From Marinobacter azerbaijanicus (GTDB lineage: Bacteria; Pseudomonadota; Gammaproteobacteria; Pseudomonadales; Oleiphilaceae), in contig NZ_JASSVS010000015.1 in NCBI RefSeq assembly GCF_030250645.1, forward strand, positions 42,945-106,944: a stretch of 64,000 nt of DNA. Direction: 5' to 3'. Below, piece after piece: positions 1 through 9,076 of the stretch; position 1 is the first letter of the stretch, and each line of letters starts with the position of its first letter. The position numbers and the translations under genes were made by a program. The notes under the pieces are model-generated. The model worked only from the letters and a program-made list of their open reading frames with translations, was not told the DNA's origin and did not search any database.

Positions 1-28
1 CAGCGAGAATCGCCAGCAGGGTCCCCAT
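1..28 (-). CDS. 5' end of an unidentified gene running off the window
   Basis: On the minus strand an ATG at 28-26 is preceded by a strong Shine-Dalgarno (AAGGAGG, about 7 bases upstream) and begins a hydrophobic peptide, MGTLLAILA. Only nine codons are visible, so the family cannot be named. It lies 72 bases downstream of the M15 peptidase on the same strand and could be co-transcribed with it. The hydrophobic start fits a membrane or exported protein. The ribosome binding site is the main support. Confidence 0.4.
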
Positions 29-100
29 GGCCAGCCTCCTTGTTGCGAGTGTGATTTTGCATGAGTGCGCCTACACCATGGTACGCGATTGCCAGGGCAA

Positions 101-706
101 TCAGGCTACATAGGGTTCACCCTGCTCAAAGCGCGTCCGTACCCAGGAAATCTGGGGATGGGCCGTTGCCAGCTGATAGTGTGGCGAATCCTTGAATGAG
201 CGCCAATCGCCACCCCATACCAGTGGTCCAACGGCGTATTCAGCAACGGCGTCGTAATCACTCTGACTCGTGGAATAACTACCGTCTTCTCTGAAAATGC
301 CAATGTCCCAGGCGATACCAAAATTATGATTGCTCTGCCCACCCCGCGCTCGCGTCACCACCGGGCCGGGATTGCCATAGCGCCCCTGTCGGAAGAGCTC
401 ATTCTGCTCATGGTAGGTGCGGGTTCCGGAAATGATTTTTACGTTCACACCGCGGCTTAATGCACGGGTCATGAACTCACGGGCCTCCCGCTGAGCCCGG
501 ATCGACAGGGAGGAAATCTTCTGCTCTGTGCGCCGGTCAAACGTGCCAAGTTCGTCCTTCAGTTTTTCGTATTCGGCATCGAAAGCGGTAGCGGCAGCCT
601 CGGAGAGCGGCCCCCAAAGCCCGTCCAGCGCGCCACGATAAAAACCTTCTGATTTCAGCAGACGCTGAAAGAACAGCACATCCTCGCCAAACAATCTGTC
701 GCTCAT
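101..706 (-). CDS. M15-family peptidoglycan peptidase with N-terminal binding domain
   Basis: 201 residues. Residues about 5-45 look like a peptidoglycan-binding domain (FFQRLLKSEGFYRGALDGLWG). Residues about 70-190 are a VanY/endolysin-type peptidase with zinc-ligand motifs SNHNFGIAWD and SPHYQL, the H/D and H ligands of M15 enzymes. The family cleaves D-Ala-containing or L-Ala-D-Glu peptide bonds of peptidoglycan. No signal peptide is seen, so export would need a holin, a secretion system or lysis. No phage structural genes are nearby. It could be a domesticated endolysin or a secreted effector; the fold assignment is firmer than the role. Confidence 0.85.
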   Translation of the reverse strand: MSDRLFGEDVLFFQRLLKSEGFYRGALDGLWGPLSEAAATAFDAEYEKLKDELGTFDRRTEQKISSLSIRAQREAREFMTRALSRGVNVKIISGTRTYHEQNELFRQGRYGNPGPVVTRARGGQSNHNFGIAWDIGIFREDGSYSTSQSDYDAVAEYAVGPLVWGGDWRSFKDSPHYQLATAHPQISWVRTRFEQGEPYVA

Positions 707-963
707 CCTGAACCTCCAGGTTGATATGGGTGATGGCAGGAATGCCCGACCTCAGACTCCACTTCACTGGGCTCCGAAACTTCAGAATAGATCAGTTTTA
801 TAGGGTCGTCTCCGGAACGCGACATACTTCAGCGAAATTGCTTTTTTCACTAACTCCCACTAGATTTTTTACAGAGCTGAAAATTACAAACGCTTCCTCC
901 CCATGAGCTTTGCGCTGTGCCGTTGTATTGCTTCGTACCATTGCAACACAAGGATTGCATGGC

Positions 964-2094
964 ATGGCAAAACATCACCTACTTTGTGTCCACGGTGTAG
1001 GTCTGCACGCAAACGACTGGGTCACCTCCGAAGAGCAGGACGATGGCCTGACATTCAAGGACCGGTTCGAAGCGTGCTGGGCTGAATATTCCACTCTCGG
1101 CGCCATTGACGACCTCGAGCTCCACTCCATTCATTACGACGACGCTATTGTCCGAATCCTGGACAACTGGGATGACATGCTCAAGCAGTTTTCGATGCTC
1201 GCGCCCAGGACGCCACTAATGAAGTCAGGCGCTGATTTCTTCAAGGAACTGCACGAGAAAGCTCTGGAAACAAAGGGGGAAAACAATCGAAAGCAGTTTC
1301 TACGGAACCATGTCATGGATCTGTTGCTATTTTACACAATCCCGAGTGTGACCGATGCCGTCATTACTTATGTGGGCCGACAGTGTATTGACATAATCAA
1401 CCGGGAACGCAAAGAGGATAAAGAAGCAACGTTTTCAGTTCTGGGTCATTCATTGGGCACGTCCGTCATTGAAAAGACTCTCAAGGCAATGTTCAACGAG
1501 GGCATCGGCCAGCAGAACGGCTCGAAAGATACCCTGGAGGGCGATTTCAAGTTCCAGTCCATATCACTGATTGCCAATGCAAGCTCTACGCTGGCAAGGG
1601 CCAACGATGAAGAAAGCTTTTACATCAACTCCAACTTCAAACCCGGCGGGGACTCAGGGGCAATCTGTCAAACCCTGATCAACCTCAATCACAAGCTTGA
1701 CCCCGTCGGTCAGTTCCGCCCGTTCCGCCCTCCAAGCCAATGGCTTCATCCGGACGATGGCCATTGTTATGTTCCCATCGAACTTTCTCGACTGTCGTCG
1801 ACGGATATCCACTCCATCAACCACTATCTGCGGGACCCAAGAGCCCACATCCCTTTGTTCAACAGCCTTAAAGGGTACACAGCAATAACCAAAGACGTCT
1901 TTGAGGACGCCAAACAGCAGTTCGATGCACAGACACCGCTGAGCCACTACAAATCCATGGCGACCGCACTCGAAAAACTGCGAATCGGCGACACCTCAAC
2001 CATGAAGGACTTTATCCAGAGCATCACCGCTGCCCTGGAACTTGCCAGAAACTACAAGAAGGACGTTCAGGGCCTGTTGGGGGAGCTGTCGTGA
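964..2094 (+). CDS. Alpha/beta-hydrolase-fold protein (GHSLG), first gene of a three-gene operon
   Basis: 376 residues from the ATG at 964, chosen because it starts just before the first beta strand (HHLLCVHGVG, oxyanion-hole type HG). The nucleophile elbow is GHSLGTS. The rest has no motif I recognise beyond the lipase/esterase fold. No signal peptide. The stop overlaps the ATG of the next gene by one base, so the two are probably translationally coupled. A second GxSxG protein follows two genes later, so the operon carries two hydrolases around one exported protein. Substrate unknown. Confidence 0.7.
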   Translation: MAKHHLLCVHGVGLHANDWVTSEEQDDGLTFKDRFEACWAEYSTLGAIDDLELHSIHYDDAIVRILDNWDDMLKQFSMLAPRTPLMKSGADFFKELHEKALETKGENNRKQFLRNHVMDLLLFYTIPSVTDAVITYVGRQCIDIINRERKEDKEATFSVLGHSLGTSVIEKTLKAMFNEGIGQQNGSKDTLEGDFKFQSISLIANASSTLARANDEESFYINSNFKPGGDSGAICQTLINLNHKLDPVGQFRPFRPPSQWLHPDDGHCYVPIELSRLSSTDIHSINHYLRDPRAHIPLFNSLKGYTAITKDVFEDAKQQFDAQTPLSHYKSMATALEKLRIGDTSTMKDFIQSITAALELARNYKKDVQGLLGELS

Positions 2095-3215
2095 TGACCA
2101 TTAAACGGATACTTGCCTTCACGCTCTTGCTGGCATTCGCTTCGATTACCAGTGCCAACTGCTTGCCTGAAGATGCGACCCCAGCGGACGTCCGTAGCGT
2201 GCTGGAATGCCAGCTCGGCGAACCGACAGCCAACACTGCACCGGCCCGAACGGATCAACTGGCCTTCTGGCGACAACAGGCCACCAGTTTCGAAGAACTG
2301 GCTGGCACTTACGAATCCTCGGGACAGCGCAGCCTGCAGGTATTGAGCAATAACCTGAAAACGCGCGCTGAGTTGGCTGCCGCAGATATGAGCAAGTTTG
2401 AGCAGACCGGCGACGTGTGTAACGTGGCTGCCTATAAAGACAATACCTGGTTCTGGGGCGCCGGGCTGCGGTTGAACCGCGTCAACTCGCGAACCGATCT
2501 GCAAGCCCCGACAATGGCGGGCTGTGCCGGAACACCGGAAATTCCAGCAATGTCGTTAGTTGATCAGGTACAGGAATCCTGCGAATCCGCCGAATCGTGT
2601 AACCAGGGACTTGCGGCGGTCGAGCCATTGACCATGGCCCTGCGCAGCACCCGTGCCGTAGCTCGGCTGAATAGTGAAAGTGCGCTGACAACCCTACAGC
2701 AACAAATTACTGAAAAAGATGAAGCCTGGGACCGTTACCTGTTTGAATCCAAACCGCTCTGGCCCTGGGAACTTGCCTTCACTGACTGGTGGCACGATCG
2801 CTACGACGACACCTATGCCCAGGGATTTCGCCGTCCACCCCCGAAACAGATAATTCTGATGCACCCCTCTATCGGCGCTGAATGGATTGATAACGCCACG
2901 GACGGCGATCGGTTCGCCCCCACAATCTATGTAGAGATAGTCGGAGTCAACTACTGGGATGACACCAACCGCTGGTTCAGGGACTCGTGGCTTTCCAGTC
3001 TTTCAGGCGCATCCCTCGCTGTCACCGTCACCGACAGGCCCGGCATCAACACCGTCGGCGCTGGCCCATTATTGACGTTCGATAACACCTTTGAAGTGGG
3101 TATCAACTACTACGGCGAAGGCGAGTTTGGAGTCATGGTGGGGATCAATTTAATGAAGCTCTGGAAGGGTGACTACGAAAAACGAGTAAACCGTCTGAAA
3201 AATGCAGGCCGATGA
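2094..3215 (+). CDS. Exported protein of unknown function
   Basis: About 373 residues. The N-terminus is a clear Sec signal peptide (basic start, hydrophobic stretch, probable cleavage after TSA-N near residue 22), so the mature protein is periplasmic or secreted. It has several cysteines and no membrane segment after the signal. I do not recognise a family. ATG 2094 overlaps the upstream stop (TGATG); a GTG three bases earlier is an alternative. Being between two GxSxG hydrolases suggests a role as partner, chaperone or inhibitor, but that is inference from position only. Confidence 0.65.
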   Translation: MTIKRILAFTLLLAFASITSANCLPEDATPADVRSVLECQLGEPTANTAPARTDQLAFWRQQATSFEELAGTYESSGQRSLQVLSNNLKTRAELAAADMSKFEQTGDVCNVAAYKDNTWFWGAGLRLNRVNSRTDLQAPTMAGCAGTPEIPAMSLVDQVQESCESAESCNQGLAAVEPLTMALRSTRAVARLNSESALTTLQQQITEKDEAWDRYLFESKPLWPWELAFTDWWHDRYDDTYAQGFRRPPPKQIILMHPSIGAEWIDNATDGDRFAPTIYVEIVGVNYWDDTNRWFRDSWLSSLSGASLAVTVTDRPGINTVGAGPLLTFDNTFEVGINYYGEGEFGVMVGINLMKLWKGDYEKRVNRLKNAGR

Positions 3216-3255
3216 AACGCATCAGGAATTATTTGTTTTTTTCGAGGGAAAGATC

Positions 3256-4797
3256 ATGACAGATAAGAATATGCAGGCGCCCTACTACCCCATCATCTAT
3301 GTCCGTGGTTTTGCGGCAACCATGTCAGAAATCGACGAAACTACTGCCGACCCTTACATGGGTTTCAACCGCGGATCGACCGTGCTGCGGCAAAACCATC
3401 AGCGCGAGCCAGTGCGCTTCATCTTCGAATCTCCCTTGCTACGACTTATAAAAGATCACGGATACGTCGACGCGTTTAAAAACGGCGACTACATCGAAGG
3501 ACACGGCAGCGTCCCTTCACGATCAGTCTGGGTGTTCCGCTACTATGAACGCGCCTCCAAACTGCTCGGGGATGGTGAACGTGTGAGCATGGAACAGTTC
3601 GCCCTGGACCTCAGGCGCTTTATCCTCAGGGTCCGCGACGCAACCTGCGGCGACGATCAAGCTCGCAGGGATGCTTTCAAAGTGCACCTGGTCGCGCACT
3701 CAATGGGAGGGCTGGTATGCCGTTGCTACCTGCAGAATATCTGCCGACATGGCGCCCCGAATGGCCTGGACGACACCGGTCTGGAACTGACTCACGGTAC
3801 CGATAATCCACATTACGTGGACAAGCTGTTCACTTACGGCACACCTCATAACGGCATCGAAATAATGGGAATGAACGTTCCCGACCTGGGCGCACTGGAT
3901 CGCTTTCATGTGTCGAATTTCGACCGGGACCGCATGCGCGAGTATCTTAAGATCAGCAGCAAATCCGTTGAAGTCAATGAACTGGATGGTGCTTTCGATC
4001 CCTCGCGATGCTTCTGCTTTATCGGCTCCAATTACAGGGACTACGAGGCCTTCTACAAACTCTCAAAGCAGGTTACAGGGCCGGCAAGCGATGGATTGGT
4101 AATGATATCCAATGCCTACGTCAAGGAGGCGCCACGCGCCGTCGCGTATCGCAGCCACTCCGGGCACTTCGGGCTTGTTAATTCGGAGTCCGGCTATCAG
4201 AACCTGCGCCGCTTCCTGTTTGGGTCGCTGCGTATCAAAGCCACGTTGTGCGTAAATCGGGTGGACCTCCCCCCGGGTGTCCAGAAAAAACATGACGAAG
4301 GTGCTGAGGTAAGGGGCTCTTATTACTTTGATACCGTCACTGGTGTTAGAGGGGGGCCGAATTACGTGCTGAATGAACGACGTTATGCGCACGCATCCGC
4401 CCTGTTACGCAGTTATGACTCCCTGGTAACGGATCACAAACCAGCCTACCTGTTCACGGGATATCTCACGGAAGCAGCAAGAAAGGCCTCAGACCAGGCC
4501 CTTATGTTCACGATCGATTTCGGGGTGCAGGTTCCCCTGTTCGAAATCAACCGTAAGTTCTGGTTCGACGAGCACTTCAACGGGTTCATGTTTCAGGAAC
4601 AGATCACCCTGGCAATTCGCGACAAGACCATCCGCTACGGGCTTTCACTCAAGGACGGGATCGGCAATGCACCACATCGTGCAGAGATATCCGAGGAAGA
4701 TGGCCAATGGAAAATCAGCATTCCGTTGGCAACCGCTGCCAATGCCCGCCCGGGTTTCGCAGGAAGCCTGGAGTTGACTGTGGATGACTGGGAGTGA
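3256..4797 (+). CDS. Lipase/esterase-like alpha/beta hydrolase
   Basis: 513 residues from ATG 3256, preceded by GAGGGAAAGATC as ribosome binding site. The first strand and oxyanion region are YYPIIYVRGF, the nucleophile motif is VAHSMGGLV (Ser), and YGTPHNG follows in the usual place for PGAP1/triacylglycerol-lipase-like proteins. The C-terminal ~170 residues have no recognised family and may be a binding or lid domain. No signal peptide. It ends the operon starting at 964. Two soluble lipase-like proteins plus an exported protein resemble antibacterial lipase effector cassettes, but no secretion gene is adjacent. Confidence 0.75.
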   Translation: MTDKNMQAPYYPIIYVRGFAATMSEIDETTADPYMGFNRGSTVLRQNHQREPVRFIFESPLLRLIKDHGYVDAFKNGDYIEGHGSVPSRSVWVFRYYERASKLLGDGERVSMEQFALDLRRFILRVRDATCGDDQARRDAFKVHLVAHSMGGLVCRCYLQNICRHGAPNGLDDTGLELTHGTDNPHYVDKLFTYGTPHNGIEIMGMNVPDLGALDRFHVSNFDRDRMREYLKISSKSVEVNELDGAFDPSRCFCFIGSNYRDYEAFYKLSKQVTGPASDGLVMISNAYVKEAPRAVAYRSHSGHFGLVNSESGYQNLRRFLFGSLRIKATLCVNRVDLPPGVQKKHDEGAEVRGSYYFDTVTGVRGGPNYVLNERRYAHASALLRSYDSLVTDHKPAYLFTGYLTEAARKASDQALMFTIDFGVQVPLFEINRKFWFDEHFNGFMFQEQITLAIRDKTIRYGLSLKDGIGNAPHRAEISEEDGQWKISIPLATAANARPGFAGSLELTVDDWE

Positions 4798-4822
4798 ACA
4801 GAAACATTGAAAACCACGAGGT

Positions 4823-5614
4823 TCAGTGCCAGCCGGGGCGCTCCTTCTCCTCATCCGAGAACCAGTGTGATACCACGGCGGAGATGTCGTCGAAAACGCC
4901 AGCGCCCAGCTCCCCGGCCCGGTCGCGGTCAGCCTCCTGGTACTTACCAGTCCTCACCAGCGCAGCCTCAAGCCCCGCTTCCCTGGCGCCGCCGATATCC
5001 GCTTCCACATCGTCGCCGACCATCAGGCAATCACCCGGCGCTAACCCCATGCTGTCACAGGCCTCATGAAACATCGCCTTGCCGGGCTTGCCAATAATAG
5101 TAGCCTCTATCCCGGCCGCATACTCCAGGGCCCGGATGAAGGGGCCGGCATCCAGATGCAGACCATCGGATTTGCTGAAGTAACGGTTCATGCCCACCGC
5201 CAGTAGCGGCGCACCCTCCATCAGCAGACCGAAGGCCTCGTCCAGCCGGCGATAATCGAAGCGCTCGCCCGCGTCACAGACTACTACCGCATCTGCATCC
5301 GAGGCAGGTACCGGTTCGAATTCCACCTCTATGTCTGGATGCACCAGCAGCCAGGGTTTCAGATTCCGGGCGTCCAGATGGCGCGCAACAGCGGCTGGTG
5401 CCGTGAGCACCTCCTCCTCAGTAGCCTCGAAACCCAGCTTGCGCAGCTGCTCCAGCACAGCACGAGAGGGCTTGCGGGATGTGTTTGTGAGAAAACGGCA
5501 GGACACGCTGGCCTCGCGCACCCTCGCAACGGCTTCCCGGGCGCCAGCGACAGCCTCTCCGTCTTCGTGAAGAACACCGGAAATGTCGATACAGAGTCCC
5601 CTGGGCTGTGGCAT
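4823..5614 (-). CDS. HAD-superfamily IIA phosphatase, LHPP-like
   Basis: 263 residues. Motif I is DISGVLHEDG, the variant found in LHPP (phospholysine phosphohistidine pyrophosphate phosphatase) proteins in which the second Asp of DxD is replaced by Ser. Motif II is FLTNTSRKP, the lysine is in IIGKPGKAMF, and motif IV is MVGDDVEADIGGAREAG. These match subclass IIA (NagD-like cap). It is convergent with the lipase operon across a 25-bp gap and has no obvious operon partner. Likely a cytoplasmic phosphatase; substrate not deducible. Confidence 0.88.
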   Translation of the reverse strand: MPQPRGLCIDISGVLHEDGEAVAGAREAVARVREASVSCRFLTNTSRKPSRAVLEQLRKLGFEATEEEVLTAPAAVARHLDARNLKPWLLVHPDIEVEFEPVPASDADAVVVCDAGERFDYRRLDEAFGLLMEGAPLLAVGMNRYFSKSDGLHLDAGPFIRALEYAAGIEATIIGKPGKAMFHEACDSMGLAPGDCLMVGDDVEADIGGAREAGLEAALVRTGKYQEADRDRAGELGAGVFDDISAVVSHWFSDEEKERPGWH

Positions 5615-5669
5615 CGCGTTCTGGCCTCCTCTGGTTGGCTGAGAATCAGACTTTCTGTCAGTCTAGCTC

Positions 5670-7055
5670 TTAACCAGGCCGAATGTTCTGATTCACCCGG
5701 AACAGATTTTCCGGATCATACTTCTGTTTTACCTCGACCAGACGCTTGTAAGCCGCCCCGTAGGCAAACTCCACCCGGTCAGTCTCATCGTGCGACAGAA
5801 AATTGATGTAAGCACCACTGCTGGCATAAGGTTTGGCGGCCTCAAAGAATGCGCGCGCCCACTGGCGACAATGCTCATCTTCCCCGGGCGTTTCCCAGCG
5901 GCCATGCACGTTCATCACATAGTTTGCGTCGCGACTGGAATAGGCCATGGCATCAGCCGCCACCCGGCCGGTTTCGCCACCAATTGAGGCAATAAAGATC
6001 TCACAGTCGGGCGACGGCAGCTTGCCCCCGAACTCCAGAGCAACACGGATTACATCGTCGGTCAGCTTCACAAAGTTGTGGGACTTCCAGTAATTCCGCG
6101 CACCGTCCGCCAACAATGGGTCGAAGGCCTGCTGCCAGCTGGCATATGGCTGAACCCCCACATGCTCTCCGTGAGCCTGGCCGAATGAACGCAGCGGCGC
6201 AATCAGCTTTTCGCCAACTTCCGGGCCCCCGGCGTAGCAAATCGCCAGGGCGACGATCGGCTCGCCATGAACCGATTCAGGCAGGAAGGGCAGCGGTGGC
6301 GCATGGCGGATCACCAGCCACACATTGAGCTCATCGGACATGGTTTCCGTGAAACGCGCGAACTGCGTCACCACCGACTTGGCCTGGTCGAAGGGAAAAA
6401 CCATCAGCCCACTCAATAACTCCGGCCCCACCGGGTGCAGCTGGAACTCGAACCGGGTGACAATCCCGAAGTTGCCACCACCTCCCCGCGTGCCCCAGAA
6501 CAGGTCCGGATTCTCGGTTGCGCTGGCGCGCGTCTGGCGCCCGTTGGCAGTCACCATGTCCACAGAGATCAGGTTATCAACGGTCATACCATGCTTCCGG
6601 CTGAGCCAGCCAAACCCGCCACCCAGGGTCAGGCCCGCGACACCCGTTGTGGAATTGATACCCAGCGGTGTTGCCAGTCCATGCAATTGGGCTGCAGCAT
6701 CAAAGTCTGCCAACGTGCAGCCAGGCCCTACGTACGCACGCTGTTTTTCGACATCGACTTCAACGTCCTTCATTTTCGAAAGATCAATCATCAGACCATC
6801 GTTGCACACCGCGTTGCCCGCGATGTTGTGCCCGCCTCCCTTGACCGAAACCAGCATCGACTGATTGCGCCCGAAGTTGACCGCCGCCACCACATCCTTC
6901 ACCGAGTTGCACTGGGCTATCAGGGCCGGCTTCCGGTCGATCATGGCGTTCCAGATCTGACGCGCCTCGTCATACCCGGCGTCTGCCGGCTCAAACACAG
7001 GGCCACCGAGCTGCCCCCTGAAGGTGTCTATCGTTCCTTGCTGTAACCTGGTCAT
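5670..7055 (-). CDS. FAD-linked oxidoreductase with berberine-bridge-enzyme C-terminus
   Basis: About 461 residues. The FAD_binding_4 (PCMH) domain occupies roughly residues 30-200, with VSVKGGGHNIAGNAV and the glycine-rich LTLGGGFGWLSRKHG. The C-terminus has the BBE motif DPENLFRVNQNI. Start set at 7055: the codon before it is an overlapping ATG (7061) that lies directly against the GAGGAG ribosome site, while 7055 gives proper spacing. The family oxidises sugars or alcohols with covalently or tightly bound FAD. The usual His of the first motif is present. Monocistronic by position. Confidence 0.88.
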   Translation of the reverse strand: MTRLQQGTIDTFRGQLGGPVFEPADAGYDEARQIWNAMIDRKPALIAQCNSVKDVVAAVNFGRNQSMLVSVKGGGHNIAGNAVCNDGLMIDLSKMKDVEVDVEKQRAYVGPGCTLADFDAAAQLHGLATPLGINSTTGVAGLTLGGGFGWLSRKHGMTVDNLISVDMVTANGRQTRASATENPDLFWGTRGGGGNFGIVTRFEFQLHPVGPELLSGLMVFPFDQAKSVVTQFARFTETMSDELNVWLVIRHAPPLPFLPESVHGEPIVALAICYAGGPEVGEKLIAPLRSFGQAHGEHVGVQPYASWQQAFDPLLADGARNYWKSHNFVKLTDDVIRVALEFGGKLPSPDCEIFIASIGGETGRVAADAMAYSSRDANYVMNVHGRWETPGEDEHCRQWARAFFEAAKPYASSGAYINFLSHDETDRVEFAYGAAYKRLVEVKQKYDPENLFRVNQNIRPG

Positions 7056-7287
7056 AGCCATCTCCTCGCCCCATAAGGCACCACTTTTTATCCTGCGCCG
7101 TTTCAGCAGGAACACCAGCGAGTTATTAGACTGTTTAAGGACTATGGCGGAACTGTTAGCCGGTTTTGGTCAGGAAAACCGGGAATATTGGCGCTGGGAG
7201 GCAGGAGGGTGTAGCTTAATAATTGAACGCAATGCGTCGATCACCCCTACCCTCTTCGGGATGCCACCGCATTCGCAGGAGCACCCG

Positions 7288-7347
7288 ATGATTCAGAGCA
7301 CCAATCAAGACCTTGATCTGGTTATCGTGGGCGGAGGCATTGGCTGA
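7288..7347 (+). pseudogene. N-terminal remnant of an FAD-dependent oxidoreductase
   Basis: An ATG at 7288 with a good ribosome site (GCAGGAGCACCCG) opens MIQSTNQDLDLVIVGGGIG and then stops at TGA 7345. The GGGIG is the start of a Rossmann FAD/NAD-binding motif (GxGxxG), so this is the first 19 codons of a flavin monooxygenase-type gene whose remainder is gone. Sequence 7348-7596 shows no continuation that I can recognise in any plus-strand frame. Confidence 0.6.
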
Positions 7348-7596
7348 TTGCCGCCACCGGTGGACACAACCGCCCTGTCATCCCACAAGTCGAGCGGATC
7401 GAATCTTCGATCACTGAATATCATTCTTCCGCCTTACGCGATCCCGAGGAATTGCGGGACAAGCGGGTTCTGGCGAGATACGCGAAAGCAGGTATCAACG
7501 AGATAATGCCAGAGGGCGAAGTGCGCTCCCTCCGCGGCAATACATGCCTTGAATCCGGTCCCTGTTTGACGGCCACCCTTCCAACCACGCAAACTG

Positions 7597-7935
7597 ATGA
7601 CCGAGTCCCTTTTAATAGCGAACGCTTCTCCCATGCCTGCAAACGTGAAAGCCCGGGTTCTCTTCCATTCCAAACGTCTGAACGTCTACCTGGTGCGGTA
7701 CCCTGAGGGCCACAAGGTCGTGCCCCACGTGGACATGGTTTCCGAAGGCCGGCTGTACAAACTCAACTGTGTTCTGGCCAAACCCCGATCCGGTGGCGAG
7801 TTCATCTGCGAGAAGAATATTTTTAATCTTTTCGGAAGGTTATATCTTTTCCGGCCGGATCTCTACGAGCATCGGGTATCAAAAATCGAACGCGGGAACC
7901 GGTGGTTGTTGAGCTTTGCGCTGACCCGAAGCTGA
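7597..7935 (+). CDS. Small 2OG-Fe(II) oxygenase-like protein
   Basis: 112 residues (an internal ATG at 7633 is an alternative start). Motifs fit the prolyl-hydroxylase-like 2-oxoglutarate/iron dioxygenases: the HxD pair in VVPHVDMV, GGEFICE, then RPDLYEHRV (distal His) and RWLLSFAL (2OG-binding Arg). The family's short members are about this size or slightly longer, so the N-terminus may be slightly truncated. No clear ribosome site is seen. It follows the broken oxidoreductase at 7288 in a region that looks rearranged. Confidence 0.6.
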   Translation: MTESLLIANASPMPANVKARVLFHSKRLNVYLVRYPEGHKVVPHVDMVSEGRLYKLNCVLAKPRSGGEFICEKNIFNLFGRLYLFRPDLYEHRVSKIERGNRWLLSFALTRS

Positions 7936-8043
7936 GCCAGGGAAAAACCACTTTCCATCGACACATTTCAGGTTTTGCCGTGTAACAAACGGCTGTCGAC
8001 GATGTCTTAGTGCCTGTAGCTTTAATCAAACAGGGAGAATCAC

Positions 8044-8250
8044 ATGAACAGGCTCTTGGTACTGATCGCCACGGCCCTGATTTTCACAACCACCGCATGG
8101 GCTTCCGAACCACCTGTCTACACCCTGAGTCATCCGGAACTGCGGGGGTCGGGAGTCTCTTCATCAAGCCAGGTGCCGCAGTATTTACAATACCTGGCGT
8201 CGACTTCATGTCGATGCTTACCGCAGCCCGGGCAGGCTTCTTCGGAATAA
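8044..8250 (+). pseudogene. Truncated exported protein, overlaps the K+ channel gene antisense
   Basis: ATG 8044 has a good ribosome site (CAGGGAGAATCAC) and begins with a textbook signal peptide cleaved after AWA-S (residue about 20). After about 36 residues the reading frame runs antisense through the 3' end of the potassium channel gene and stops at 8250. The signal peptide and leader look real, while the distal residues look like read-through of unrelated sequence. I infer a secreted-protein gene whose body was replaced by, or deleted against, the channel gene. Confidence 0.5.
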
Positions 8251-8987
8251 CGCTCCGCACGCAGGGCGCGAATCACTTCCGCGGAAAAAACGCCGACGGG
8301 AAGCGCAATAATCGAATAGCCCGTCAACATGATCATCATGGAAATGAACTGTCCCCAGGGCGTCACCGGTGTTATATCGCCATAGCCCACTGTCGTCAGT
8401 GTCACGATCCCCCAGTAGATGGATTTGGGGATACTGGTAAAACCCGCTTCGGCCGGCTCAATGAGATAGAGCAAAGAAGAAAAGATGGTCACGACCAACA
8501 GCACTGCGAACAGAAAAAGCAGGATCTGGTCCCGGCTTCGAATCAGAGCGTCCATCAGAAGGCGACCCTCGCCCACTAACGTCATCATTTCCAGTACCCG
8601 GAACAGACGCAGGGTACGCAGCAGACGCACAACGACGAGAGTCTGCGCACCCGGGAACAGCAGTGCCAACCAGGTAGGCAGAACGGCCAGAACGTCGATA
8701 ACACCATAAAAGCTTTTCAGATAAAGCTTCGGTTTCTCAAGGCAATAGATGCGCAGAGCCAGCTCAATGGTAAACAGCAGCGTTACGCCCCACTCCATGA
8801 CATAAAAGAGCTCACCGAAGCGGGCATGATATTCCGGAACACTGTCCAGAAGAATAATCCCGACGCTGAGGAATATCAGCAAAGCCAGGAAAACATCGAA
8901 GCCCTTGGCCAGGCGGGTATCTGATTCGAAAATGACCTGGAACAGGCGCGTTTTAATTCCCAGGCCACCAGGTTTTATAGTCCCCAT
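8130..8987 (-). CDS. Voltage-gated-type potassium channel with C-terminal zinc ribbon
   Basis: 285 residues, six membrane segments. S4 carries regularly spaced arginines (VVVRLLRTLRLFRVLEMM), the pore helix/selectivity filter is TLTTVGYGDITP, and an S6 helix follows. After S6 a short cytoplasmic tail forms a zinc ribbon, CPGCGK...YCKYCG. Inner-membrane ion transporter family (Pfam Ion_trans). The ribbon is a regulatory or oligomerisation add-on found in some bacterial Kv-like proteins. Its last codons overlap antisense the truncated exported gene at 8044. Confidence 0.92.
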   Translation of the reverse strand: MGTIKPGGLGIKTRLFQVIFESDTRLAKGFDVFLALLIFLSVGIILLDSVPEYHARFGELFYVMEWGVTLLFTIELALRIYCLEKPKLYLKSFYGVIDVLAVLPTWLALLFPGAQTLVVVRLLRTLRLFRVLEMMTLVGEGRLLMDALIRSRDQILLFLFAVLLVVTIFSSLLYLIEPAEAGFTSIPKSIYWGIVTLTTVGYGDITPVTPWGQFISMMIMLTGYSIIALPVGVFSAEVIRALRAERYSEEACPGCGKHRHEVDARYCKYCGTWLDEETPDPRSSG

Positions 8988-9076
8988 GTAACTAAGCTGC
9001 CTCTTTTAACCGTCAGTGAAAACCCGGCGATTACGCTTGACTAGGGGCCGCATCTCGCCGTATTGGTTCGGCAGGC

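Noticed and set aside
101..706. Prophage suspected from the endolysin-like M15 peptidase
   Set aside because: No capsid, tail, integrase or terminase genes in the window.
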